DNA from: Mitsuaria sp. 7
GTDB taxonomy: Bacteria > Pseudomonadota > Gammaproteobacteria > Burkholderiales > Burkholderiaceae_C
Reading direction: 5' to 3'
Length of the DNA stretch: 64,000 bases
Assembly (NCBI RefSeq): GCF_001653795.1
Contig: NZ_CP011515.1
Coordinates: 198,674 to 262,673 of the forward strand
Of the stretch, positions 1-8,332 are shown one piece after another; position 1 is the stretch's first letter, and every line of letters begins with the position of its first letter. Under the pieces are notes generated by a model. It was not told the DNA's origin. It saw only the letters and a list, made by a program, of their open reading frames with translations, and searched no databases. A program made the translations under genes and the position numbers.

Positions 1-439
1 GCACGGACAGCATCCGCTGACCGGGCGGATTGCCGAGCGTCAGCGCGAGGATGGTGACCGTGTCGGTCAGCGGCATGACGAGCGCCATCGCGGTCACCGA
101 CTGACCCAGGCGACGCAGGTGGCGCGTCGCGCCATCGGTGAAGACCTCGCCGCGCAGGTAGGCGCCGAAGAGGCGCCACAGGCACAGCAGCGCGAACAGC
201 GTCAGCAGTGCCTGCGGCAGGTTGACGGCCAAGCCCCAGGCGCGCGAGACGGCGTCGAATTGCATGGGGCAGTCCAGGCACCAGTCCTTGCGCGCGGTGC
301 GTTCCACCAGGCCGCGGTCGGCCCAGAAGATCGCGTGGAAACCCACCACCACCGCCATCGCGATCAACGCCATCGCACGCACGCAGTGGGCAATCCAGCG
401 GATGCGCTGCAGGCTGGCAGGGAAGGAGGCGTCGCTCAT
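1..439 (-). CDS. DUF2975 family membrane protein, C-terminus beyond window
   Basis: Reading leftward from the ATG at 439, the frame stays open to the window edge, giving 146 residues and no stop. The N-terminal part has a membrane segment (about residues 16-37) and then a charged stretch with the pair WCLDCP. A second hydrophobic helix follows, and then the motif GAYLRGEVFTDGATRHLRRLG. The phrase 'G-x-VFT-x-LRRLG' is typical of DUF2975 proteins, small four-helix membrane proteins of unknown function that often sit beside a Cro/CI-type regulator. The partner regulator, if present, would lie left of the window. An AT-rich dyad lies just upstream. Family assignment is from motif recognition; the function is unknown. 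Confidence 0.75.
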   Translation of the reverse strand, partial: MSDASFPASLQRIRWIAHCVRAMALIAMAVVVGFHAIFWADRGLVERTARKDWCLDCPMQFDAVSRAWGLAVNLPQALLTLFALLCLWRLFGAYLRGEVFTDGATRHLRRLGQSVTAMALVMPLTDTVTILALTLGNPPGQRMLSV

Positions 440-461
440 GGTCTTACCGTCGGGTGGCAAG

Positions 462-484
462 AAATTACTGTAAAACAATAATTT
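462..484. promoter_or_regulatory. AT-rich dyad between DUF2975 gene and tas
   Basis: AAATTA (462-467) and TAATTT (479-484) form a perfect inverted repeat, with TGT and ACA inside it also symmetric. It is a sharp AT-rich island in DNA of roughly 68% GC and starts 22 bp upstream of the DUF2975 start codon. It probably marks the divergent promoter region and may be an operator. No regulator can be named from the sequence. Confidence 0.4.
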
Positions 485-617
485 CATCGATGCAATGGCG
501 AGGCGCGTAAAGGCGGGGGCGGGTGCCCGCGCGGCGATCGCCCGGGCATCACCCGCACACACGGCGACGATGCGCGGGCTCATGCACACTGGCCGGTTGC
601 ACGTCACGGAGAACAAG

Positions 618-1676
618 ATGGAACGCATCACCCTCGGACAGTCCGACCTCTCGGTCAGCCGCATCGGCCTGGGCACGATGACCTTCGGCGAACAGGTGGA
701 CGAGGCCGGCAGCCAGGCGCTGCTCGATCGCGCGGTGGCCGCGGGGATCAACCTGCTCGACATCGCCGAGATGTACCCGGTGCCCGCGCGCGCCGACACC
801 TTCGGCCGGACCGAGGAGATCATCGGCCGCTGGCTGAAGGCGCGACCCGGGATGCGGGAGCAGGTGGTCGTCGCGACCAAGGTCGCGGGGCCTTCGCGCG
901 GCTATGACTGGATCCGCGACGGCAGCATGGACCTCACGGGGGCGCAGATATTGCAGGCCTGCGAGGACAGCCTGAAGCGGCTGCAGCTCGACACCATCGA
1001 CCTGTTCCAGATCCATTGGCCGGCGCGGCATGTGCCGATGTTCGGCCGCGTCTATTTCGAGCCGGCGAAGGACAAGCCGGTCGCGTCCATGCATGAGCAG
1101 CTGGAAGCGCTCGGGCAGTTGCAGCGCGCGGGGAAGATCCGCCATGTCGGTCTTTCCAACGAGACGGCCTACGGCGTCGGCGAGTTCGTCCATCTGGCCG
1201 CGCAGCACGGCCTGCCGCGCATCGCCAGCGTGCAGAACCCGTACAGCCTGGTGAACCGGATCGTGGAGAACGGCCTCGACGAGGCGCTGTACCGGCATCA
1301 GGTCGGGCTGCTGGCGTACTCGCCGCTGGGGTTCGGCTCGTTGACGGGGAAGTACGACGCGCTGGGTTTGAGCGACCCCGCCAAGCCGGGTCGGCTCGCG
1401 ATCTTCGAGAGCATGAAGAAGCAGCGCTGGGCCCGGCCCGAGACGCTGGCTGCGGCGCGCCGCTACAACGCGCTGGCGGCGGAGCTGGGGATGTCGCCGT
1501 CGACCCTGGCGATCGCATGGGTGCACTCGCGGTGGCAGACGGCCAGCACGCTGATCGGCGTCACCACCGCGGCGCAGTTGGACGAGAACATCGCCGCCAT
1601 CGGGCGGACCCTAGACGCCGACCCGCTGGCGCGCATCGATCGAATCCGCTGGGAGATCCGCGACCCGGCGCAGTGA
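618..1676 (+). CDS. tas: Tas-type NADP(H)-dependent aldo-keto reductase
   Basis: A 352-residue TIM-barrel oxidoreductase predicted to reduce aldehydes or ketones with NADPH in the cytosol. The N-terminus (LGQSDLSVSRIGLGTMTFGEQ) and the segment DIAEMYPVPAR are very close to E. coli Tas. The aldo-keto reductase tetrad is complete: Asp48, Tyr53, Lys88 (VVATKV) and His133 (FQIHWPAR). An upstream in-frame ATG at 495 exists, but the family N-terminus begins at 618 and a GGAG-like site (cacggagaac) precedes it, so 618 is preferred. The natural substrate is unknown; E. coli Tas was found through complementation of a tyrosine auxotroph. The gene stands alone and faces a convergent DNA-repair gene across a REP-like repeat pair. 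Confidence 0.9.
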   Translation: MERITLGQSDLSVSRIGLGTMTFGEQVDEAGSQALLDRAVAAGINLLDIAEMYPVPARADTFGRTEEIIGRWLKARPGMREQVVVATKVAGPSRGYDWIRDGSMDLTGAQILQACEDSLKRLQLDTIDLFQIHWPARHVPMFGRVYFEPAKDKPVASMHEQLEALGQLQRAGKIRHVGLSNETAYGVGEFVHLAAQHGLPRIASVQNPYSLVNRIVENGLDEALYRHQVGLLAYSPLGFGSLTGKYDALGLSDPAKPGRLAIFESMKKQRWARPETLAAARRYNALAAELGMSPSTLAIAWVHSRWQTASTLIGVTTAAQLDENIAAIGRTLDADPLARIDRIRWEIRDPAQ

Positions 1677-1691
1677 GCCTCCGTACTTCCG

Positions 1692-1813
1692 CCGCCGCTG
1701 GCCCTCACCCCCACCCTCTCCCGCAAGCGGGAGAGGGAGTCCGACCGGCCCCACTCGCAGCGCCCGCTTCTCTTGCTCCCTCTCCCGCTTGCGGGAGAGG
1801 GCAGGGGTGAGGG
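1692..1813. repeat. Pair of inverted REP-like palindromes
   Basis: Two copies of the palindrome CCCTCTCCCGC-NN-GCGGGAGAGGG (1714-1737 and 1778-1801) lie head to head. Each is flanked on its outer side by a 'ccctcaccc' / 'gggtgaggg' tail, so the block is a mirrored composite. It sits between the convergent tas and alkylation-repair genes. A third copy (35103-35154) also lies between convergent genes. Arrangement and position resemble REP/BIME elements. The long GC stems could end transcription from both sides, although no U-tract follows them. Confidence 0.8.
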
Positions 1814-1841
1814 GCGCGCGCAGCGCGCGGGGTCTAGGCAG

Positions 1842-2951
1842 TCATCCCACCAGCAATTCGAACGTCCCGTCAGCAAGCCGCTGACCGTTGACCATCACTT
1901 CGATCGCATGCGTGCCCGCGTAGTGCGTGCGCGTCGTGAAGTTGCGCAGCGCGCGGCGGATGCGGATCGTCGTCGACGCGCCGGCCGCGAGTTCCACCGT
2001 CTTCAGCTTGAAGACCTTCGGCGACGCGCGGCCGTTCTTCTTCACGTAGTGCACGGCGTAGTCGACGACCAGACGCTGCGTCGTCTCCGCGGTCGATCGC
2101 AGTTCGAAGGCGATCTCGATTTCTCCGCCGATGGCCACGCGTGACGGCTCGATCGCGAGCCGCTCCACGACGGCCAGCGCGCCTTCGCTGGCGCCGATCA
2201 GCTTCAGCGCCCGCGCGTCGCCCTGCTTGATCCGCGAGCGCAGCGCATGCTTGACGATCCACGCGCTGCGCTCGTCCTCGAGGTCCCAATGGGCTACATG
2301 TGCGAACACCCAATCCGCATGGTCCTTGGTGATGTCGTTCAGGTTGTTGGCGACGGAGCGCCGCACGTAGAGGCTGTCGTCGGCGCGCAGCGCCTGCAGG
2401 ATCTCCGCCAGCGGCGCCGGATCTGCGACCAGCGCGTCGAGCCGGAACGACCACGGCAGCCGCGGCCGGCAGCCCTCGCTGGCCAGGCGGCGGACGTGCT
2501 CGTCGCGGTCCGAGGCCCAGCGCGTCATCGTCTTCAGCGTGCCGGCCTGATCCTGGCGCAGGAAGGGGCGGATCGCGAATTCAGCGGTGCCGTGCGCGGT
2601 CATCCGCTTGAGCGCCTTCAGCGACGCCGCGGGATCGTTCAGCCCGTAGCTCGCGACGAAATCGCACAGCCCCATGTTCACGAATGCGCCGCCGGTGTTC
2701 GGCGCCGCGGCGACCACCGCATCGAGCTTCGCCGCGAAGCTGCCCGGCAACGCGGCATCGAGCGCCTCGGCCACGCGGTGCACGCGCTGCATGATCGACA
2801 GCGGCTCGAGCCCGTCGGTCGCCACGGCCATGAAACGCTTGCGCTGGAAGCCCGGCGCCGATTCGGCGAACACGGACGCCAACGACCGCAGCGCGGTCTC
2901 GCCGATCAGGTCCTTGAGGTTGTAGCTGGAGGTCGAGGCGGCGTCCGTCAT
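1842..2951 (-). CDS. DNA alkylation repair protein (HEAT-repeat, AlkC/AlkD-like)
   Basis: A 369-residue protein starting MTDAASTSSYNLKDLIGETALRSL. It has helical repeats throughout and the signature block RLPWSFRLDALVADPAP...SLYVRRSVANNLNDITKDH (about residues 165-220), which is characteristic of HEAT-repeat alkylpurine glycosylase relatives (AlkC type). The C-terminal 100 residues form a predicted beta-rich extension (IGGEIEIAFELRSTAETTQRL...) seen in longer members. Such proteins excise N3/N7-alkylated purines by base excision. The start at 2951 was chosen over an upstream in-frame ATG because the family N-terminus begins there. Identification is by motif; the alkylated substrate is not predictable. 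Confidence 0.85.
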   Translation of the reverse strand: MTDAASTSSYNLKDLIGETALRSLASVFAESAPGFQRKRFMAVATDGLEPLSIMQRVHRVAEALDAALPGSFAAKLDAVVAAAPNTGGAFVNMGLCDFVASYGLNDPAASLKALKRMTAHGTAEFAIRPFLRQDQAGTLKTMTRWASDRDEHVRRLASEGCRPRLPWSFRLDALVADPAPLAEILQALRADDSLYVRRSVANNLNDITKDHADWVFAHVAHWDLEDERSAWIVKHALRSRIKQGDARALKLIGASEGALAVVERLAIEPSRVAIGGEIEIAFELRSTAETTQRLVVDYAVHYVKKNGRASPKVFKLKTVELAAGASTTIRIRRALRNFTTRTHYAGTHAIEVMVNGQRLADGTFELLVG

Positions 2952-3113
2952 GAGGGCTCGGTGAACTCGAAGTGCAGGGAGGGCGCCGGAGCGTAGCGCG
3001 GACCTTGCCATCGGTTGTCAGCAGGCGTTCCTCCGCGCTGCGGAAGGGCATCTCGTGCGACGCGCAGCAAGCTCGTACAAGCGGCGGGCGCGGCCAACGC
3101 GGAGAATCGCGCC

Positions 3114-3617
3114 ATGAGCAAGAAATCCGCCCATGTCAGCGAGACGCTGGCGACGCAGATGCTGCGCCAGCACAAGGTCGTGTTCGGCGAGCACGTCTAC
3201 GACTACGTCGATCACGGCGGCACCGGCGAGTCCTCCAAGCAGCTCGGCGTGCCCGAGCACGAGGTCGTCAAGACGCTGGTGATGCAGGACGAGAAGGCGC
3301 AGCCGCTGATCGTGTTGATGCACGGCGACTGCACCGTCAGCCTGAAGGAACTCGCCCGCCAGATCCCCTGCAAGAAGGTCGAGCCCTGCAAGCCCGACGT
3401 CGCGCAGCGCCATAGCGGCTACCTCGTCGGAGGCACCTCGCCGTTCGGGACGCGCAAGGCGATGCCGGTGTTCGTTGAATCCAGCGTGCTGGCGCTGCCC
3501 CGGATCCTGATCAACGGCGGGCGCCGCGGTTACCTGATCAGCCTCGAACCCCGGGTTTTGACGGAGCTGCTCGAGGCCCGTCCGGTCGAGTGCGCGCTGA
3601 AGTCCGGGGCAGAATAG
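3114..3617 (+). CDS. ybaK: Cys-tRNA(Pro)/Cys-tRNA(Cys) deacylase YbaK
   Basis: A 167-residue trans-editing protein that hydrolyses Cys-tRNA(Pro) formed when prolyl-tRNA synthetase mis-charges cysteine. The YbaK/EbsC fold is recognisable by VVKTLVMQDEK (with the functional lysine), HGDCTVSLKELA and the GGTSPFGTRKAMPVFVE block. The long upstream extension of the frame (from 3015) has no family similarity, so the start is placed at 3114, where MSKKSAHVSETLATQ begins. It is followed after 6 bp by plsY, so the two are probably cotranscribed. Confidence 0.92.
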   Translation: MSKKSAHVSETLATQMLRQHKVVFGEHVYDYVDHGGTGESSKQLGVPEHEVVKTLVMQDEKAQPLIVLMHGDCTVSLKELARQIPCKKVEPCKPDVAQRHSGYLVGGTSPFGTRKAMPVFVESSVLALPRILINGGRRGYLISLEPRVLTELLEARPVECALKSGAE

Positions 3618-3623
3618 CGCCCC

Positions 3624-4340
3624 ATGCAAAGTGTCCTGTTCCCCTTGTTGGCCGCGTTGGCCGTGTTGGCCGGGTATCTGATCGGCTCCCTGTCCTTCGC
3701 GGTGATCGTCAGCCGGCTGATGGGCCTGTCCGATCCGCGCAGCTACGGCAGCGGCAACCCGGGGGCGACCAACGTGCTGCGCTCCGGCAACAAGGCCGCC
3801 GCCATCCTGACGCTGGTCTTCGACGCGCTCAAGGGTTACGTGCCCGTGCTGCTGGTGCTGAAGTTCGGCCCGGCGTACGGCCTGGAGGAGGGCACCGCCG
3901 CGCTGGTCGGCCTGGCCGCCTTCGTCGGCCACCTCTGGCCGGTCTTCTTCAAGTTCATCGGCGGCAAGGGCGTCGCCACCGCGGCCGGCGTGCTGCTCGC
4001 GATCAACCCGTGGCTGGGCCTGTCCGTGCTCGGCGTGTGGATCGTGATGGCGGTCGTCTTCCGCTACTCGTCGCTGGCGTCGCTGGCCGCCGCCGTCGCC
4101 GCGCCGCTGCTGCAGATGCTGATCTGGGACGTCGGTCCCGAGCTGCCGGCCATCGCGCTGATGAGCCTGCTGCTGATCTGGCGCCACGCGCCCAACATCA
4201 AGAAGCTGATGGCGGGCACCGAGAGCAAGCTGGGCCAGAAGTCGGCCCCGGTCCCTCACGTGCCTGTCGCCAAGTCCCATCGCCACGAACAGTCGCGGGC
4301 GCACAAGTCTTCCCACAAACCCAAGCACCCCAGCAAATGA
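3624..4340 (+). CDS. plsY: Glycerol-3-phosphate acyltransferase PlsY with basic C-terminal tail
   Basis: A 238-residue inner-membrane acyltransferase that moves the acyl group from acyl-phosphate to glycerol-3-phosphate, the first step of phospholipid synthesis. The motifs are intact: GSLSFAVIVSRL near the start, GSGNPGATNVLR (about 39-50), and the GHLWPVFFKFIGGKGVATAAG loop (about 110-130). The usual length is near 200 residues. Here a hydrophilic, His/Lys-rich tail of about 40 residues (ESKLGQKS...SHKPKHPSK) follows the last membrane helix. The stop overlaps the next ATG by 4 bp (ATGA), indicating translational coupling to the RidA gene. Confidence 0.93.
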   Translation: MQSVLFPLLAALAVLAGYLIGSLSFAVIVSRLMGLSDPRSYGSGNPGATNVLRSGNKAAAILTLVFDALKGYVPVLLVLKFGPAYGLEEGTAALVGLAAFVGHLWPVFFKFIGGKGVATAAGVLLAINPWLGLSVLGVWIVMAVVFRYSSLASLAAAVAAPLLQMLIWDVGPELPAIALMSLLLIWRHAPNIKKLMAGTESKLGQKSAPVPHVPVAKSHRHEQSRAHKSSHKPKHPSK

Positions 4341-4687
4341 GCAACATCGAACGCTTCGACGTCGGCGCGCGTCTCTCCGAGATGGCCATCCACAACGGCG
4401 TGGTCTACCTGGCCGGCCAGGTGCCGGAAGACGCCACCGCCGACGTCAAGGGCCAGACCGAACAGGTGCTGGCGATGATCGACAAGCTGCTGGCCCGCGC
4501 CGGCAGCGACAAGACGAAGATCCTGCGCGCGCAGCTCTACATCGCCGACGTCAAGGACCTGGCCGGCATGAACGCCGCCTGGGACGCCTGGGTGCCGGCC
4601 GGCCACACGCCGCCGCGCGCGACGGTCGAGGCCAAGCTGGCGAAGCCGGAGTGGAAGATCGAGATCGTGATCACCGCGGCGGTCTGA
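4337..4687 (+). CDS. RidA family protein (YjgF/YER057c/UK114)
   Basis: A 116-residue RidA-superfamily protein. Classic RidA deaminates reactive enamine/imine intermediates such as 2-aminoacrylate released by PLP enzymes. The segments HNGVVYLAGQVPED, QTEQVLAMIDKLLARAGSDKTKILRAQLYIADV and AWDAWVPAGHTPPRATVEAKL match the family core. The canonical RidA Arg105 position appears as the Arg in PPRATVEAKL. The ATG overlaps the plsY stop. A strong bidirectional hairpin terminator follows 30 bp downstream. The subfamily (true RidA or Rid4-7) is not resolved. Confidence 0.88.
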   Translation: MSNIERFDVGARLSEMAIHNGVVYLAGQVPEDATADVKGQTEQVLAMIDKLLARAGSDKTKILRAQLYIADVKDLAGMNAAWDAWVPAGHTPPRATVEAKLAKPEWKIEIVITAAV

Positions 4688-4716
4688 GCCTCGTCGAGGC
4701 CACGGGCCTCTTCATG

Positions 4717-4743
4717 AAAAACGCCGGCATCGCCGGCGTTTTT
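4717..4743. terminator. Bidirectional intrinsic terminator
   Basis: AAAAACGCCGG (4717-4727) pairs with CCGGCGTTTTT (4733-4743) around a 5-nt loop. U-runs on both strands let it end both the plsY-ridA transcript and the converging yciO-like gene, whose stop codon begins at its edge. Confidence 0.9.
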
Positions 4744-5390
4744 CATTCCTCCTCGGCTTCCTGGAGCTCCAGGCCCAGGCAGGCCGGATCGCCGCAGCCG
4801 CGCCGCACCAGGACCGGCGGCTCTGCCGTCAGGTCCACGACCGTGGTCGGCTTCATCGGGCAGGCGCCCGCGTCGATGATCAGCTGGATCAGCTTGTCGT
4901 AGCGGGCGGTGATCTCTTCGGGGTCGTTGATCGGCTCGTGCTCGCCGGGCGGGATCAGCGTCGTGGCCAGCAGCGGTCCGCCGATCAGCGCGAGCAGGTC
5001 CTGCGTGACGCGGTGGTCCGGCACGCGCAGGCCGATGGTGCGGCGCGACGGGTGCGACAGGCGCCGCGGCACTTCCTTGGTCGCCTCCAGGATGAAGGTG
5101 AACGGACCCGGCGTGGCGGTCTTGATCATCCGGTACTGCTTGTTGTCGACGCGGGCGTAGCTGCCGAGCTCGCTGAGGTCGCGGCACAGCAGGGTCATGT
5201 GGTGCTTGTCGTCGACGCCGCGGATGCGGCGCAGCGCCTCGGCGGCGGCCTTGTCGTCGAGCTGGCAGACCAGCGCGTAGCTGGAGTCGGTCGGGATCGC
5301 GCCGATGCCGCCCTGGCTCAGGATCTGCGCCGCCTGGCGCAGGAAGCGGGCCTGCGGGTTGTCGGGGTGGACTTCGAAGATCTGGGCCAT
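4743..5390 (-). CDS. yciO: YciO-type Sua5/YrdC family protein
   Basis: A 215-residue member of the Sua5/YciO/YrdC family. The sequence AGGIGAIPTDSSYAL-type opening (here QGGIGAIPTDSSYALVCQL) and KTATPGPFTFILEATKEVP are diagnostic, and the spacing fits the YciO branch more than TsaC. TsaC proteins make threonylcarbamoyl-AMP for tRNA t6A; the role of YciO is less certain. The start at MAQIFEVHPDNPQ is chosen over an upstream ATG 6 codons earlier because YciO proteins begin here. It lies downstream of a PHP-domain gene, the same yciV-yciO neighbourhood as in enterobacteria. Confidence 0.85.
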   Translation of the reverse strand: MAQIFEVHPDNPQARFLRQAAQILSQGGIGAIPTDSSYALVCQLDDKAAAEALRRIRGVDDKHHMTLLCRDLSELGSYARVDNKQYRMIKTATPGPFTFILEATKEVPRRLSHPSRRTIGLRVPDHRVTQDLLALIGGPLLATTLIPPGEHEPINDPEEITARYDKLIQLIIDAGACPMKPTTVVDLTAEPPVLVRRGCGDPACLGLELQEAEEE

Positions 5391-5522
5391 GGTCCTCACC
5401 TGGGGCAATCGGCATGCGAGCCGATCATGGAGCCGGTCTGCGCCGGCGGATGGTCCGGTGATCCCCGCCGCGACGCCCGTTGATCCCGAAGCGATCCGCG
5501 GAGATCCGCAGCAGACGGAGGG

Positions 5523-6497
5523 TCAGGCCGGCCAGTGGATGCGATGCTCCAGCGCGTCCCACACCGGTTTCAGCCGGCCGGAGAGATGCTGGTCGAGTTT
5601 GCCGACGTCCACGCGGCTTTCCTCCGGACTGTGGAAGTCCGAGCCGCGGGAGGCGAGCAGGTCGAATTCAAGCGCCGTGTCGGTGTACTGGATCATGTCC
5701 GCCGCGGTGTGGCTGCCGGTGACGACCTCGATGCCGCGTCCGCCGTGCGCGATGAACTCGGTGATCAGCGCGTACTCCTCGGTCGGCGTGAAGCCGTAGC
5801 GGCCCGGGTGCGCGATGACGGCCACCCCGCCGGCATCGACGATCCAGCCGACCGCGTCGCGCAGCGCCGCCCAGCGGTGCGGCACGTAGCCGGGCTTGCC
5901 CTCGGTGAGGTAGCGGCGGAAGACCTCGGGCACGTCCGAGCACTGGCCGGTCTCCACCAGGAAGCGCGCGAAATGGGTGCGGGAGATCAGCTCCGGATTG
6001 CCGGCGAACTTGAGCGCGCCCTCATAGGCGCCGTGGATGCCCGCCTTGGCGAGGTCATCGGACATCTCCCTGGCCCGTCCGCCGCGACCGCCGCGCGTGG
6101 CGCGCAGGCCGGCGTCGATGCGCGGGTCTTCATGGTCGAAACCCAGGCCCACGATGTGCACGACCTTGCCGGCGAAGGTCACGGAGATCTCGACGCCTGT
6201 CAGGTAGGGCAGCCCCGCCGCTTTCGCGGCCGCCATCGCGCGCTGCTGGCCGCCGACCTCGTCGTGGTCCGTCAGCGCCCAGAGCTCGACGCCGTTGGCC
6301 TTGGCGCGCGCGGCCAGGGCCTCGGGCTGCAGGGTGCCGTCGGAGATGGTCGAGTGGCAGTGGAGGTCCGCGTTCGTCTGCGCGTGCAACGCCGCATGGC
6401 GCACGCTCGGCCCGGACGCGGCGGCGGAAGCCGGCGGCGCGTCGGTGGGGGCGGAGGATTCCGGCAGGACCGGTCGAACGGGGGGAGGGGTGTTCAC
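5523..6497 (-). CDS. PHP-domain phosphoesterase (YciV/Rnm-like)
   Basis: A 324-residue PHP-superfamily metal hydrolase. Metal-binding motifs are visible: DLHCHSTISDGTL (about 44-56), ALTDHDEVGG, GVEISV, AVIAHPGRY and GSDFHSPEESRVDVG. Relatives dephosphorylate 3',5'-nucleoside bisphosphates, and E. coli YciV (RNase AM) trims RNA 5' ends and degrades short oligoribonucleotides. The start is a GTG whose GTGA overlaps the stop of the upstream EAL-GGDEF gene by 4 bp, so the two are translationally coupled. The first 40 residues are low-complexity Pro/Ala/Ser. The Asp/His set looks complete. Confidence 0.88.
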   Translation of the reverse strand: MNTPPPVRPVLPESSAPTDAPPASAAASGPSVRHAALHAQTNADLHCHSTISDGTLQPEALAARAKANGVELWALTDHDEVGGQQRAMAAAKAAGLPYLTGVEISVTFAGKVVHIVGLGFDHEDPRIDAGLRATRGGRGGRAREMSDDLAKAGIHGAYEGALKFAGNPELISRTHFARFLVETGQCSDVPEVFRRYLTEGKPGYVPHRWAALRDAVGWIVDAGGVAVIAHPGRYGFTPTEEYALITEFIAHGGRGIEVVTGSHTAADMIQYTDTALEFDLLASRGSDFHSPEESRVDVGKLDQHLSGRLKPVWDALEHRIHWPA

Positions 6498-8332
6498 CCC
6501 GCCGATTCTAGGAGCGGCGCCATGTCCGTGGCGCTGGCACTGGTTCGGCGGCGGTCGACGAAGTAGCGGCTCGGTCCCGTGCCGCACTTGGCGACGTGCT
6601 TGGGCTCGGCCAGCGCGGCGGACAGCGCACGCACGCTGTCGAAGGCGCCGGGTTGCACCTGGATCACGCCGGCGCTCAGCGTCGGCAGCGGATTGAAGGA
6701 TTCCTGGTTCTGGCGGTTCAGCGTCACGTAGCCGCCCAGCGCCTGATGCTCCGCCGAGAAGAACGGGCGGATCTGGCGGTCGAACTCGCGGCAGACGCGG
6801 GTGACGCGGGCGGTCCAGTCGGGCGAGCCCAGCACCATCACGAAGTCGTCGCCGCCGATGTGGCCGACGAAGTCCAGCGCCGGGTCGGCGGCGTCCTGCA
6901 GGATCTGCGCGCAGAGCTTGATGATGTCGTCGCCCGCGGCGTAGCCGTAGACGTCGTTGAAGGGCTTGAAGTGGTCGATGTCCCAGGCGACGACGACGAA
7001 CTCGCGCGCCTCGTGCAGCAGCGCGTCCAGGTGCTGGTCGGTCGGCACGTTGCCTGGCATCAGCGTCAGCGGGTTGGCGTAACGCGCGCTGTGGACCTGC
7101 AGGTCGGAGACGGCCTTCAGCAGGTCGGTGCTGCGGCCGGTGCCGAAGTACTCGCCGTTGCGGGTGACGATGAAGCCGTCGACCATCAGCCGGTCGTCCA
7201 GGCTGGAGATCGCGTCGCTCATCTCGCGCAGCGAGGTGCCCGCGTCGAAGATCAGCGGCTGCGGATCCATCAGCGCGGTGCAGGAGCGCTTCTCGTGGAT
7301 GTCCATGAAGTAGCGCTCGGCGCTGCGCTTGAGCACCTGCAGCGAGCGCAGGATGCCGATGGGGCGGTTCGATTCGTCCAGCACCGGCATGGAGAACAGC
7401 TGCTCGTCGCGCTGGAACATGTCGGCGACGGTCTGGCAGTTGAGCTTGGGCGTGACGGTGTGGCTGCGGCGGGCCAGTTGCGCGGCGGTGGTGATCGCGT
7501 CGGGCGGCAGGCGCATCCAGTCGGCGTTGCGGCGGCGGTGCTCGGGCGCGAGCAGCGCGTCCACCTCGGCGCGCAGCGCGGCGCGCGGGGCGGCGCTCGG
7601 ACGCGCGAGCAGGTAGCCCTGGCAGACCGGCACGCCGAGACGGCGCAGCACGGTGAGATCGCTGAACTGTTCGAGGCCTTCGGCGACGACGGTGCAGCCG
7701 GAGGTGGCCGCCATCTCGAGGATGGAGCGCACGAACTGCTGCTTGAGCGGATCCTGCGCGATGCCGTCGATGAAGTGCCGGTCGATCTTGACGAAGTCGG
7801 GCCGGATGTCCATCCAGCGCTTCAGGCTCGCGAAGCCCTCGCCCAGGTCGTCCAGCGCGACGACGAAGCCCAGCTCGCGCAGGCTGCGCATGCTGTCCTG
7901 CAAGCGCTCGGGCTCGAGGATGGGTCGGGTCTCGGTGAGCTCGATGACCACGCGCGACGCGGGCAGGTCGAGCTGCGCGAACTCGCGGGCGATCAGCGCG
8001 CCGCGGTCGCTGGTGGCGAGCAGCGTGTCGGCGGTGAGGTTGAGGAAGAGCTGGCCGGGGAGATTGAGTTCCTTGAAGCGGCGCAGCGCACGGCGTACGA
8101 CGATGCGTTCCAGCTCCACGAGCCGGCCCAGCCGCGCGGCGGTCTCGAACAGCACCAGCGGCGAATGCAGCGGCGTGTCCGCCGGCCCGCGCGTGAGCGC
8201 CTCGTAGCCCAGGATGTTCGCGCGTTCGACCTCGACAAGGGGCTGGAAGTGGATGTCCAGCGCGCCGTCTCGAATGATGGCGGACAGGGCGATGCTGAGC
8301 GGGTCGGGCGGTTGCAGGTGGGTGGTCGGCAT
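6494..8332 (-). CDS. EAL-CBS-GGDEF cyclic-di-GMP signalling protein
   Basis: A 612-residue cytosolic protein with domains in the order EAL (about 20-260), paired CBS-like region (about 280-420) and GGDEF (about 430-590). The EAL part keeps its catalytic residues: YEALTRG (E44), NLTADTLL, IELTETR, ALDDLGEGFASLK, FVKIDRHFI, VAEGLE and CQGYLLARP. It is therefore likely to be an active c-di-GMP phosphodiesterase producing pGpG. The GGDEF motif reads GGDDF, a conservative change that may or may not allow cyclase activity. CBS pairs usually bind adenine nucleotides, so the enzyme may sense energy state. The layout resembles Xanthomonas/Pseudomonas EAL-CBS-GGDEF proteins. Its stop overlaps the PHP gene's GTG. 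Confidence 0.9.
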   Translation of the reverse strand: MPTTHLQPPDPLSIALSAIIRDGALDIHFQPLVEVERANILGYEALTRGPADTPLHSPLVLFETAARLGRLVELERIVVRRALRRFKELNLPGQLFLNLTADTLLATSDRGALIAREFAQLDLPASRVVIELTETRPILEPERLQDSMRSLRELGFVVALDDLGEGFASLKRWMDIRPDFVKIDRHFIDGIAQDPLKQQFVRSILEMAATSGCTVVAEGLEQFSDLTVLRRLGVPVCQGYLLARPSAAPRAALRAEVDALLAPEHRRRNADWMRLPPDAITTAAQLARRSHTVTPKLNCQTVADMFQRDEQLFSMPVLDESNRPIGILRSLQVLKRSAERYFMDIHEKRSCTALMDPQPLIFDAGTSLREMSDAISSLDDRLMVDGFIVTRNGEYFGTGRSTDLLKAVSDLQVHSARYANPLTLMPGNVPTDQHLDALLHEAREFVVVAWDIDHFKPFNDVYGYAAGDDIIKLCAQILQDAADPALDFVGHIGGDDFVMVLGSPDWTARVTRVCREFDRQIRPFFSAEHQALGGYVTLNRQNQESFNPLPTLSAGVIQVQPGAFDSVRALSAALAEPKHVAKCGTGPSRYFVDRRRTSASATDMAPLLESAG

